The notes under the pieces were generated by a model. The model was not told the origin of the DNA. It did not search any database and saw only the letters and a list, made by a program, of their open reading frames with translations. Below are positions 47,101-55,323 of a stretch of DNA of 64,000 nucleotides, piece after piece. The stretch's first letter is position 1; each line of letters begins with the position of its first letter. This DNA comes from Molanna angustata (Eukaryota; Arthropoda; Insecta; Trichoptera; Molannidae): NCBI GenBank assembly GCA_963576475.1, contig OY754973.1, positions 10,764,552 through 10,828,551 of the forward strand, read 5' to 3'. A program made the position numbers and the translations under genes.

Positions 47101-50100
47101 GGAATGACGTAGTCGGTACCTTGCGATGGTTTTTTTGAAATCCTGAAGAATTATGCAGTGCCCAATGTGTGTGTCTCTCTCCAAGGGTTGACACAATTCA
47201 TTCTTATGGCAGCATTTGCCGCCATTTATTTTCCCAGGAGGTCTAGCGGAATCAGATGCAGGATGGTGTCAAGAGCTTTTGTTGGTGTAGTTCTTAGACA
47301 GCCAGTGGTTGTAACTTCTGATAGTCTTTGAACTTTTGCCAACTCCTTTAGGTGCACTCCTTTTTCATGTGCCACCATACCACGACTCCATACATCATGA
47401 TTGACCTTATGACCGCCTTGTACATAATAATAATAATAATAAAAGACTTTTATTGAGTTAAACAATGTGGCGGACATATTGCCCGCAGGCAATCTCTACC
47501 AGTCAACCAGTACATCCAGTGGGTTATCTTGGGGTGTAATATCCAGCGTTTTCCCATGATCATTCTGCAGATGTACAGTGAACTTGTAGCTTTACGTACT
47601 CTTTCCTGCGTACAGATACTTAGCTTGAGCAGAGATCTCTAACATCACCCCCTCTAAAGTCGGCAACGTGAAGGTCAGGATTACAAGTTTATTTGTAGAG
47701 GATTAACCTATTCACTTTTTTGTAATGGGAAAATATCCATGCACAAAATAGAAAAATCTTCTAATTCAACACTAAATTGCTAAAAGATGTGAATACCAGA
47801 TTGAGATACAGAGAAGAACTTCAAACGACTATAAGCAACATCGACACATCATAAACAGTTGATGAAGTCTGGAACTCTTGTAAGAAATGTATCAAAGATG
47901 CTGCAACTACTGTCCTTGGCAATGAACAGCCCCAAAGACGGGCTTACTGGTTTGACGAAGAATGTACACTTGTAACAAAGAAAAAGAATGAAGCCTACCT
48001 CAAAAACAACAAGGGAAAACAAGAAATGCTGAGGAAGAATACAAACAAAGGAGAAGAGAGGAGAAACAAACCCATAGAGCCTGTTGCCGCCAATGTGATA
48101 TGTATGCCTATAACCATACTATTTATTTATATTTTATACCTATCAAATGATTTTAATACACATCATTTTTTAAACTACTATACCTAATGTTGCCGCCAAT
48201 GTGGTATCTATATAAGCAAGGCGTGAAAGTTATCACGTGACCTCCATGTGTAGTAGGCAGCAATCAAAATTACTTCTATAATTCAACCACAGCGTGCACA
48301 CCAAACGTATCGTCAAACCAATTTTTTTAACTATATATTTTTTACTTTTTCATCTTTTTAAAATAACTATTTATATCTATGAATCAAATGGCCTGGTAGA
48401 ATATAAGATGGTGTCTTGCTCTACAATAATATAATATATTTTGTTTATTTAGTGTAAGTTGTGGTATTCAAATAACGTTTGTATGTAAATAAAAGTTCAA
48501 GATACCCAATTAAAATAGATAAAATAATTTATGTATTGAGCTATGTAAAAGGTATATATGTTAATGTTATGTAAAAGGGAAGCAGAATTCTTGGGTGCTA
48601 TAGCAAAAATAATATGAGGTGTGAAAGTAATATTGTAAAATTTCTAGGAAGATATTAACATCAAAATGATAGTTAAAATCTTCGTATTTACGTCAGGATA
48701 ACAATTGAATCTTCCCCCTCCACCGCTACACCAATCGTTTGTATAAATATACGATGTCCGTATTTGAAAGATACACTTCTACTCAAGCCTTACTACTGTA
48801 CCAAGACATCTGCTTCTCTACAAGAAACAACACTGAATACAAAACAACTTTAAACTATCACGCTGTCTGTCTTCTGAACCTTGTTGGACATCCGTCTGCT
48901 TGGTGATCCAGCGAACATTGAGCACAAACAGAGCTAAAAAGAAAGCCTATGAGACAAGACAACTATGTAGAAGTACTTGAAAACTTCAAGAATCGAAATG
49001 AAATCCGAAAGTTTTATCAAAGTATTAACCAACAGAGAAAGGACTTTAAACCAAGAATAACAGCATGCAGAGACTCAAATGGAAATATTTTGAATGACAA
49101 GTACGATATTTTGAAGCGCTGGGCGCAATATTTCGATAAATTGTTGAATAGGCAGAGCTGAAGATATTGATTTTAAACTCCCCTCTGACAACCCGGGACA
49201 ATGAAGAAGCAACCCCATCAATCGGAGAAGTAGAAAGATCCCTATTATGCCTCAAGAACAATAGATCTCCAGGAGAGGATGGAATTCCAGAATTACTTAA
49301 ATATGGGGGAAATGAAGTAAAGATAATACTCCACACATTAATTACAAAAATATGGGAATGCGAAATAGGCATAATATGTCCTCTTCATAAAAAAGGCGAT
49401 GCCATGGAATGTAGCAACTATCGCAGCATAACGCTACTCAACACAGCGTATAAAGTGTTTGCGGGCATGCTGTTTGTACGATTGCTTCCATATATTCTTG
49501 ATAGAATGTTCTTAATTACTGCAAATCACATATGTATGTAGATGACTCACAAGTTTATTTGTCTTTTGAAAAACACATTTAAATAAAATTCATGCTTGGG
49601 CACAAGCCCATGCACTACATCTCAACCCCCGAAAGACTGTAGCACTGATTGTGGGCCCAAAACAAAAATTTATTGCTGTGGAAAGCAGCGGATTTAGGGT
49701 TGTCATTGATTCCACTGACATTCCATTTGTAAGCGTTGCACGAAATCTCGGTATAGTAATGGACCAATGGATGAAATATGAAAAGCATGTAAAAAAATAT
49801 GCAATGGGGCTATTCAAGGTTACGCCTTTTATATAAAATACGGTAATATGTTTCGGTCAATGTTTGCAAACTGCTGACAGTCTTGTTTTATCCATATTAG
49901 ACTATGGGGATGCGGTGTATGGTCCTTCTTTCTTAAAAAATACACAAAGACAAGTGCAACGTATTCAAAATGCGTGTGCGAATTTTTGTTACAAAATACC
50001 TAGGCGAGCACCCAAATATTGGAATGAATTGCCGCAGCACATTCGTACGGCAGCCTCACTGCAGAGCTTTAAAAAGCATTGCAGTCTATGATCGACCAAA

Positions 50101-53100
50101 TATTCTCACCTTGACAAATACCGGAGAAGACTCTCGAGCATAAAATTGAGATTCACCACATCTTCATGGACTTTAAGGCTGCATATGAAAGCGTTAACCG
50201 GACTAAATTATATCAGGCGATGACAGATTTTGGAATCTCCCCAAAACTAATCAGACTGGTAAAAATGTCAATGGCTAACTGTAGTTGCCGAGTTAGGAAA
50301 TATATGCTGGCAACTAGAGGTGCCCAACCACATCATCCCCCAGGAACTTCGGTAAGAGCAGGTACCCACAATATTGAGTGTGTGGACACATTTACTTAGG
50401 TTTGGTCGTAACGAGTGGTAATGTAACTAGTGTTGAGATCAAGAAAAAACTTGCCACGGCTAACAAGTGTTACTTTGGACTACAGAGATCACATGTACTG
50501 TCAAGAAACACCAAAATCCTCGTCTACAAAACTCTTTTACGACCTGAACTAACATATGGCTCTGAGAGATGGGTTCTTGATAAAAAGGATATGGATGCGT
50601 TACTGGTTTTCGAAAGAAAAAGTTTGAGAAAAATTTTCAGTCCCCTCTGCTACCAAGGCACATGGAGAATCAGGTACAACCACAAACTTCAGAGCAAGCT
50701 TCAGAGCCTATTCAAGGAACCAAATATCGTCCAAATGATAAAAATAGGCAGGTTCCGCTAGTTAGGACATGTGCATCGTATGGAAGATGACCAGATACCA
50801 AAAAGCTCACATGACGTCCGGAGGGAAGAAGAGGTGTGGGAAAGCCGAAACTACGATGGATGGATGGAGTCGAGAAACACCTTCAGATAGCCGGTGTGCA
50901 GAATTGGGGAGAAAAGGCCATGGATAAGGTGCAATGCTTGAGGAGGCCAAGGCCCATTCTGGGCTGTGGAGCCACTGATGATGATGGTGAACTGTTATCT
51001 TTGGGATAACTCTCAACCCACTATTAATACACCACTGAGTTATCCTATCTAATGCTCTCTGTAAGAGAGATGAGAGTAGTTTGAGGATCTTTCCGGACAC
51101 CGTTATGGCGAGATCATCCACATATGCAATAACCCCGACCCCGGTGTTGTCCAACTCCATCAAGAGTTCATTTAGGGCTCAATTCCATAGAAGAGGTGAT
51201 AGAACACCTCCTTGGGGTGTTCCCTTCACCAGGTATCTTTAAGCCCCTAGTTCTGAGTTTATTACTTTGTTTCTCAACATGTTGTTGATAAATTCTGTGA
51301 GCTATATCTCTATCCCAATTTTCTATTATAATAATTTATTATAATAATAATAATAAATTTGGATAATTTATATAGCGCCGTTTTTGTGAATATCTCACCT
51401 CAAGGGCTTTGAAAAAATGATTACGTTGTATCATTTCGGCTCTGGTAAGATTTGCCAAAAAGGTGCGTTTTGAGATTTTTTCTGAACGAAGATATATTTT
51501 CGGTTTGTCTGAGGGTGTGTGGGAGCTTATTCCATGCATTTGGTCCTGCCACAGCAAATGCACGATCACCGAAATTAGTTTTATGTTTGCTTCCTTTAAA
51601 GGAGATCAGAGTATATTCTTTGTACTTCATCAATTTCTCGATTTTATGTATCAGGGTATGCAATGCTGTTTCTACAGGGGGACAAGTCTGGTCAACCGGC
51701 GGAATCAAAACCATCCATGTTTGATTCCGAGATGTTATAGAACTCCATATGATAATTATATCCATGACATGGGTAAACATGGATGGTTTTGATTCCATCT
51801 GTTGAGTAGACTTGCCCCCCAGATTTCCTATTGCTATACACAACATTTTGAGAATCCGACCACTTTGAAGGTTCTATTTTACTTTTTATTCTGGTTTCTG
51901 TAAGTCTCTACCGTTTTAAGGACAAACGCGGATAGACTAATTGGCCTGAAATCCTTGGTCGTATTATTGAATGTTCTTCCCCCTTTGGGTATGAACACCT
52001 TTTATACTAGCCACCATACTTTGGGGTATAACAGAGTTCTATACATGCTTCGAAGATTGCTCCCAACCAGGGTATGACAGTCTCCGAGGCCGCCTGCAGT
52101 TCCGCTGGAATGATACCATTCAGACCTGGCAACTTGTATGGTTCGAACTCATAAATTGCCCAAGGAATTATTTCCTTATTGAACAATTTCTGGGAGTTTT
52201 TCTGTTTCCTGGTTTGGTTTGTTGTTTCAAGCATGTCCCCATGATGGTTCCCTAGGCATGTTCTGTTTGCATCGAGGAAAATGTGTTTTTGTTAATAACT
52301 CCAATGCGTCAGAACTGCTTGAGGTCCAGATGCCGTCGTTTTTCACAATGCATTCAGGCATCACTGGATCCGTAACTAGGATTTTGCGAATACTGTTTCC
52401 CTCAGGGATTATTTCGGTTTCTTCTGCATATTGAATTTTTTTGCTGTCATCTTTCTTTTTGTGAACTTTTTACTGTGTAGGTTGATATATAATTAATATT
52501 TTCCTGTGAACTTTTTACTGTTTAAGTTGATATAATATATATATATATTGTTTTTTTTTTGTAAACCTATGTATGTGATATATTATTTTGTATGGTAAAA
52601 TGTACTAACTTTACAAACTTTAATGATAATTGCTTTGGTACAGAATCTGTCTAGTGAAGCAGTTATCTTTAGTATATTTTGTTTTTAATATTGTGGTAAA
52701 AATAAATAGATAAATACAAATAAAATTATTTCAATTTTAATTCAGAAATTTAAAAGAGTTTCTTTTTTTGATTTACTTTTAAAAACACTTTGACTATATA
52801 CATACTTAAATATATATTTATATATTTTGTATTTGTTTTTGCATATTTAAATAACAATTGCCTATATTTTACTTAGTTTTTCTTATAATAAAATATGATT
52901 TCAGGGAAAATGACAAATTTGAAATAGTTATGGAGCTTCGTAATGGTGTTCCGCTTCTTGTTAATGCGCAATTACAAATTAATATTTTGGGACAAAAGAT
53001 TCCAAATATGGAGTAAGTTATTTCATCTTCAATAATAATATTAATAAATGCTGTAAAATTTTAACAGTTTTTTTATCCAAAGAGTCTCTGCATAGACAAT

Positions 53101-53797
53101 CATAATATTAAAATTAATTAATATTTTTAATAAATAAACATAAAAAACTTGTTTATAATTTCGTGCTAAGCACATTTTCAAGTAGACTACTTGAAAATGT
53201 GCTTAGCACGAAACCGGTTGTAGGTTGTAGTCTTAAATAAATAGTGGAATTGATTATAAACAAGTTTATTTTTATTTATTAAAAATATTAATTAATTTAA
53301 ATGGAATTCCATCAAGAACTGACGATCAAAAAGTTAAATCTAATGACAATCATATCATAGACTATACATTTTGTAAAATGCTTTCCACTCATCTAGTTTA
53401 TTTGTACAAGGTGTACTAAAATCGAATCACTAATATAGGTTATAAAGGTTTCGGCTGATTAGGTCCTATCAACCGATGCAAATTATTTGTTATGATATAT
53501 CAGATACAATTTAAAGATTATTAATTTGTGAATCAACCTCTGCGTATTGTTTATTTCACCAATATATCACAAATAAAACTAATTAATTTATTTTTCAGTT
53601 ACTTCAAAGATCTTCCGGACGATTTATATTATCCTATGCTATGGTTTCGACAAAGAGTTGAAATGCCAGAGGATATGGCGGAACAAATAAAACTTGCATT
53701 GACGATTGAAAATAGCATGCCCATATTTTTTTATGTAATGATTGGCTTAGGAGGAATTCTCTTTATCAGTTCAGGAATAATTTTATTATGTAGATGA
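31981..53797 (+). CDS. CD36-family class B scavenger receptor gene (8 exons)
   Basis: Joined exons: 31981-32103, 32436-32624, 36828-36953, 37397-37597, 45688-45899, 46002-46262, 52905-53012, 53599-53797. They total 1419 nt, an unbroken 472-residue protein; all introns are GT-AG. The product has an N-terminal membrane helix (residues ~14-36), a large ectodomain and a C-terminal helix before a short cytosolic end, as in CD36/SR-B proteins (usually 470-560 residues). Family signatures include ENGPYVFRE, the cysteine-rich middle (GECD, DMCS, GCFC, VCQ, LCRL) and FISFPHFYNADPEYL. These receptors bind or move lipids, lipoproteins or hydrophobic ligands at the surface. Whether it is a croquemort-like, SNMP-like or other member cannot be told. 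Introns 2, 4 and 6 are swollen by transposons. Confidence 0.93.
32436..32624 (+). CDS. CD36 gene exon 2
   Basis: 63 codons, phase 0 at both ends, acceptor TTTTAG and donor GTGTGT. It contains the family-typical start of the ectodomain, with FDLWKETP, a Phe/Asn-rich FLYNFTNSDD and EENGPYVFRE. Confidence 0.92.
32768..34170 (-). pseudogene. 5'-truncated LINE with decayed reverse transcriptase (intron 2)
   Basis: On the minus strand, broken frames carry reverse-transcriptase motifs: IFLDIKKAFDT, YGIPQGSILGPILL, then FADN where FADD or YADD is expected, and LGITIDKCLKWKPHI. The frames are split near 33840-33870 and 33550. The right-hand T-run at about 32769-32790 would be the element's poly-A tail. 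Jockey-like by motif style. The missing Asp and the frame breaks mean it is dead. Confidence 0.78.
34457..35150. mobile_element. Possible inverted-end element with minisatellite expansion
   Basis: A segment at about 34457-34485 (AAGGATATTCTTACAGGGCTTAT) is an inverted copy of the unit that is tandemly repeated at 34913-35150. One end of a foldback or TIR element may have expanded into a minisatellite. I could not find a target duplication, so the limits are uncertain. Confidence 0.45.
34913..35150. repeat. 40-bp minisatellite, about six copies
   Basis: Copies begin at 34913, 34953, 34993, 35033, 35073 and 35113, each ACTTTAATATGC followed by GTGATAAG or ATGATAAG and CCCTGTAAGAATG. Units alternate a single G/A. 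The last copy diverges at TTGG. There are no unique spacers, so it is not CRISPR-like. Confidence 0.95.
35400..36720. repeat. Degenerate satellite-like array in CD36 intron 2
   Basis: From about 35430 to 35960 units of about 65-80 bp repeat at least eight times, each with AAACTATTTCCTATAGT and then a CTTCTTCTT stretch and ATGTAGACCTTTGGGT. From about 36000 a longer unit of some 300 bp repeats: ACGAATGGGATG[TG]GACCAACACTAGAAT at ~36042 and ~36352, and GGGGTTGTGGCCA at ~36178 and ~36485. A related single unit is at 26255-26330. Confidence 0.8.
36828..36953 (+). CDS. CD36 gene exon 3
   Basis: 42 codons, phase 0, acceptor TTTACAG and donor GTGAGT. It encodes VNITWHDNGTVTYFQKRTWY and an acidic turn typical of the CD36 ectodomain. 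Confidence 0.92.
37113..37287 (+). mobile_element. tRNA-derived SINE, family 1, copy B (intron 3)
   Basis: It has the same head as 27826-28022: A box TGGCAGAGCGG, an anticodon-loop-like CTAGTAA within a 5-bp stem (CTGGG/TCCAG), and a B-box-like GTTTGAATC. The body with AGCATTTATGCTTATTTTAGGGAA and a short A-tail also matches. It lies in the sense direction inside intron 3 of the CD36 gene. The B box has one change from consensus. Confidence 0.85.
37397..37597 (+). CDS. CD36 gene exon 4
   Basis: 67 codons, phase 0, acceptor ATTTTTCAG and donor GTAAGC. It begins SAAYSVRNDPLSMRL and ends KFGWFYD. It is followed by an 8-kb intron expanded by nested LINEs. Confidence 0.92.
37850..38420 (+). pseudogene. 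LINE ORF1 (FP-like domain), left part
   Basis: The frame holds a heptad-like coiled coil (about 38056-38230) and then RENNLEVSGIPFNKNESLSEI, typical of the ORF1 domain shared by some insect LINEs and baculovirus FP-like proteins. There is an in-frame stop near 37910 and a frameshift near 38360. The coding matter stops at 38420, where another LINE's tail begins, and resumes at 44129. Confidence 0.8.
38519..42160 (-). pseudogene. ORF2 of the LOA-like LINE: endonuclease, RT, RNase H
   Basis: The order on the minus strand is as follows. An apurinic-type endonuclease has VVQINLHHSKAA and ILVQEPW, then after a break GADANTHHTVWGS and SDHQYIEF (42130-41420). The reverse transcriptase has SPGPDGI, FLDIEGAFNN, GTPQGGVLSPLLWN and YADD (40800-39900). 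RNase H has VVYTDGSKLEG near 39345 and later LTDSQAA. A cysteine/histidine tail (CRACQ...HFLCHC) lies near 38600-38700. It is split into about seven frames by stops and frameshifts, so no active protein is expected. Confidence 0.85.
42084..43698 (-). pseudogene. ORF1 (gag-like) of the LOA-like LINE, frame-broken
   Basis: Three overlapping minus-strand frames (43698-43408, 43360-42866, 42893-42084) together give the ORF1. The N-terminal part is basic and Ser/Pro-rich with KKPRQELLP. The C-terminal part, with GEVWPGARLEAV, NPELPTQDWKVAKVEE and IGYGFELIALRV, resembles the DUF4780 domain of insect LINE gag-like proteins. At least two frameshifts separate the pieces. Confidence 0.75.
44129..44345 (+). 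pseudogene. LINE ORF1 (FP-like domain), right part
   Basis: Immediately after the second copy of ACAACAGAGAC the ORF1 reading interrupted at 38420 continues, with HRRKGLTMSDNG and then, after a stop, YQFCWVNQCKI. The last motif is typical of the end of the FP-like domain. This confirms that the LOA-like LINE landed inside this older element. One in-frame TAG near 44277 is visible. Confidence 0.78.
44346..45687. other. Rest of intron 4, low complexity
   Basis: From about 44590 to 44870 the sequence is T-rich with TTTTTTACAT repeated many times, giving artefactual Phe/Leu-rich frames. A 132-codon hydrophobic frame at 44969-45367 is uninterrupted but has no recognisable motif and lies inside the CD36 intron. 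I do not call it a gene. Confidence 0.5.
45688..45899 (+). CDS. CD36 gene exon 5
   Basis: 212 nt, enters in phase 0 and leaves after two bases of a Ser codon. Acceptor CATACAG, donor GTAAGT. It encodes FLMHTGTNDITKLGDI and the first conserved cysteines (GECD, DMC). Confidence 0.92.
46002..46262 (+). CDS. CD36 gene exon 6
   Basis: 261 nt, acceptor TTATAG, donor GTAAGT, leaving after two bases of a Glu codon. It holds the disulfide-rich core (EEGCFCPKNSVC...SLCRLGAP) and FISFPHFYNADPEYL, the best family signature in the gene. Confidence 0.94.
46354..47703 (-). pseudogene. LOA-like LINE, second copy, 3' part (intron 6)
   Basis: The DNA matches the 3' half of the 38421-44128 element (RNase H and RT end) with many changes and deletions. 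It breaks off near 47703 in the sequence that corresponds to about 40000 of the first copy. The match resumes at about 50994 after an inserted RTE-like LINE. Only short frames remain, for example at 47226-47492. Confidence 0.8.
47426..47510 (-). mobile_element. 85-bp LINE tail inserted in the LOA-like copy
   Basis: The insert starts with an AATAAT repeat and is flanked by TACAT at 47421-47425 and 47511-47515, a 5-bp duplication. In the intact copy (around 39760) the sequence runs straight through this point. On the minus strand it reads as a short 3' UTR ending in an ATT repeat tail. Confidence 0.75.
48082..48930 (+). mobile_element. Probable solo LTR, 849 bp
   Basis: The block begins TGTTGCCGCC and ends GCACAAACA, so it has TG...CA ends. 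It is flanked by GAGCC (48077-48081) and GAGCT (48931-48935), a 5-bp duplication with one change. The RTE-like coding sequence is interrupted exactly here. It holds a TATA-like CTATATAAG near 48207, AATAAA near 48488 and an internal repeat TGTTGCCGCCAATGTG at 48082 and 48189. The TGTTG start is common in BEL/Pao LTRs, but no second LTR is in the window to prove the family. Confidence 0.65.
49500..50090 (+). pseudogene. Fragment of a different LINE inside the RTE-like LINE
   Basis: It starts close to a reverse-transcriptase active site (YVDDSQVYLSF in one reading near 49540). It continues through HLNPRKTVALIVGPK, ILDYGDAVYG and ends with YWNELPQHIRTAASLQSFK near 50060, a C-terminal motif of CR1/Jockey-type elements. 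Just after it the RTE-like reading resumes with IDQIF. The left edge is not sharply defined and internal deletions are likely. Confidence 0.6.
51326..51600 (-). pseudogene. CR1/Jockey-type LINE 3' end
   Basis: The minus strand encodes FGDRAFAVAGPNAWNKLPHT and SFRKNLKTHLF, the standard C-terminal end of CR1/Jockey-type LINEs. It is followed by a short 3' UTR and an ATT-repeat tail (at 51326-51355 on the + strand). It is 5'-truncated. Compared with the first LOA-like copy, about 70 bp of target sequence is missing at this site. Confidence 0.75.
51678..51817. mobile_element. 140-bp foldback MITE with CAG target duplication
   Basis: The ends begin GGGG[A/G]CAAGTCT and the two halves are inverted copies over about 45 bp, sharing GGAATCAAAACCATCCATG. 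CAG lies on both sides (51675-51677 and 51818-51820). The first LOA-like copy reads CTACAGATTTCC without interruption at the same place, which proves the insertion. A 3-bp duplication would suit CACTA-like or similar DNA transposons, but the family is not identified. Confidence 0.88.
52905..53012 (+). CDS. CD36 gene exon 7
   Basis: 108 nt, acceptor GATTTCAG, donor GTAAGT. It completes a Glu codon and leaves after two bases of the next. It encodes ENDKFEIVMELRNGVPLLVN and LQINIL, matching the family's ...G.PL.A..R.Q.N pattern. Confidence 0.9.
53110..53300. repeat. Inverted repeat of decayed hammerhead-like sequences (intron 7)
   Basis: A perfect 27-bp inverted repeat centred at 53186 (arms 53159-53185 and 53187-53213) lies inside a larger, less perfect one reaching 53110-53300. 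The right arm reads CUAC UUGAAAA, stem UGUGC-UUA-GCAC, GAAACCGGUU, GUAG. This is the layout of a hammerhead ribozyme with two changed core bases (consensus CUGANGA). It is probably two head-to-head remnants of a Penelope-type end. Confidence 0.65.
53599..53797 (+). CDS. CD36 gene exon 8
   Basis: 199 nt ending at TGA 53795-53797, acceptor TTTTTCAG. It starts by completing an Asp codon and encodes LPDDLYYPMLWFRQ, then the C-terminal membrane helix (FFYVMIGLGGILFISSGIILL) and a very short cytosolic end, LLCR. A TA-repeat follows 14 bases after the stop. Confidence 0.93.
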
Positions 53798-53806
53798 TTC
53801 AAAATA

Positions 53807-53810
<4 letters not shown>

Positions 53811-53847
<37 letters not shown>
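53811..53847. repeat. TA dinucleotide microsatellite
   Basis: About 18 TA units start 14 bases after the CD36 stop codon, within its expected 3' UTR. Confidence 0.95.
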
Positions 53848-53849
<2 letters not shown>

Positions 53850-54600
53850 GACATGTTAAACATGATGTTATATTTCTCAATAGTTATAAAAATTATTATG
53901 TTAGTTTTCCGTTAGTTAGTTATATAGTTATCGACATCCGAAGCAGGATTATATATTTTTATAATACAAATTATTTTAATTAAAATGTATCTTTATTTAA
54001 ACCCCAGTTATGTCTTATAATGAATTTTTCCTAGATGCTGCTTGTCCTTTGAATTGGTTTAATATTTACCTCCTGCACCGAGTTGAAGAGAATCACTGAA
54101 GACCGAGCGGAGTAAACAGATGCATCACTTTGATGCCAAACCAATTCCCGAAATTGAAAACAAAGAATAAGAATATTTAGACCAATGTCTGAGAATGGTC
54201 AACTACATTTAACAAGAAATAATCTTAAATTAATATTATTCAAATGGTAAAATATATCAAATAGGCTTTGAATGTTATAAAATAATTTGAACTAAATTTT
54301 TCTAAGGAGCAATACAAAATATTTTTTTTGAGGAAGAATGAAAGATTATTTTTGATAATTGTCAATTTTTACATATTCACTAAAGTCTAAACTATTCAAC
54401 AAAATAATTTTGATTAAGAAAATGTATTCCTATGATGTATTCTATGAAGTTAGTTTTATTTATGGTTTTATTTGACATTTATATTTCAAGTGTTGCCAAG
54501 TTTAAAATGTTTTCTCGTGATTTACTTGCTCTGGCAATCATTTTGAGAGTATTTACTCAGCACCATCTTGAAGTAATTGTGTCATAAGGAAGCCAACATA
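53848..54600. other. CD36 3' flank, AT-rich
   Basis: No gene. ATTAAA at about 53976 is a possible polyadenylation signal for the CD36 transcript. GAATTGGTTT near 54053 and AAACCAATTC near 54140 form a 10-bp inverted pair. Otherwise nothing is recognised. Confidence 0.4.
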
Positions 54601-54795
54601 TTAACGAAAGGAACTGCCTCTCTGACCAGCCAGGATAGCATAGGATGTTCACCGATTTTTTACACGTAACCTACAAAAGTTCGGTAAAAATAGGTTGGTT
54701 AGGTTTGTTTGTAGTTATAATTGCGACTGGCGTGAGCCAGTTGCATTATATATTAAAAAAAGTAACTAAAATATTAAAATAAAACAACTAAATTC

Positions 54796-55323
54796 GTTTA
54801 GTTTGTCGATCGACAATTCTTGATAGAACTCCATTGTACGTTGATATGTTATAAAAAATATAAAAATACTTGGTAATTGTTCTATTGTGTTTATTTGATT
54901 ATTGACGCGTTTCGTGCAAAGCACATCGTCAGAATAATGCTCTACAAGACTGAGACTAGTGGTTATATACAAAATTTACATGGCAGGTGTATAAAAATGT
55001 TGGTTTTTGAACGGTTGAAAAGAAGTTATATAATGCAAATGAATCTATACAAATCTACGTTTTAATACAATGAATGTAGTTGGGTCACTGGTTGTAGTCC
55101 CCTGTGTCCATTAGGCCTGTAACAAAAGGAAACGACAGCAGTAAAATTCGAAAGGTAAATAATATTGTATTTATTGGTTTATTGTTATCTTTTAAGTGTG
55201 GTTAAAACCAATGTATTTCATAGATATTTGGTAGTTATAATTACAAACAGTTTAATTTTAATCTTAATGTATTTAACAACAAAGGAAGGTATATGTCTGT
55301 CTAACCTATCGGTTTCAATAATG
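54796..55323 (-). repeat. Penelope-like terminal repeat, left copy
   Basis: This 528-bp copy appears identical to 57695-58222. In element sense it is downstream of the protein and contains its stop codon (55301-55303). A hammerhead motif lies inside, on the minus strand at 54904-54932. Confidence 0.93.
54898..54940 (-). ncRNA. Hammerhead ribozyme, left repeat
   Basis: On the minus strand the RNA reads AUUAUU, CUGACGA, U-GUGC-UUU-GCAC, GAAACGCGUC, AAUAAU. AUUAUU and AAUAAU form stem I, GUGC/GCAC stem II, and ACGCGU is a minimal palindromic stem III that could pair between two copies. CUGANGA and GAAA are the universal core, and the cut would follow GUC. Penelope-like elements are known to carry such ribozymes. 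Activity is inferred. Confidence 0.85.

Larger units (their letters stand above)
47704..50993 (+). pseudogene. RTE-like LINE, decayed, interrupted twice
   Basis: On the + strand broken frames carry LINE motifs: ARRAYWFDEEC-like RRAYWFDEEC near 47940, ENFKNRNEIRKFYQ near 48975, a reverse transcriptase with SPGEDGIP near 49270, FMDFKAAYESVNR near 50170 and FVYLGLVVTSGN-like VYLGLVVTSGN near 50395, then the end region WRIRYNHKLQ and IGRFR. It ends near 50990 in a TGATGATGATGG tail typical of RTE-like elements. A solo LTR (48082-48930) and a piece of another LINE (about 49500-50090) interrupt it. It is inserted in the LOA-like copy. Confidence 0.75.
50994..52797 (-). pseudogene. LOA-like LINE, second copy, 5' part (intron 6)
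   Basis: The match to the first LOA-like copy resumes (its 40010 region onwards) and runs to about 52430. A last short piece at about 52753-52797 continues it beyond an AT-rich insertion. It covers RT (VIAYVDDLAI, so one Ala of YADD has changed) and the region before it. It is interrupted by a LINE tail at 51326-51600 and a MITE at 51678-51817. No usable frame remains. Confidence 0.78.
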
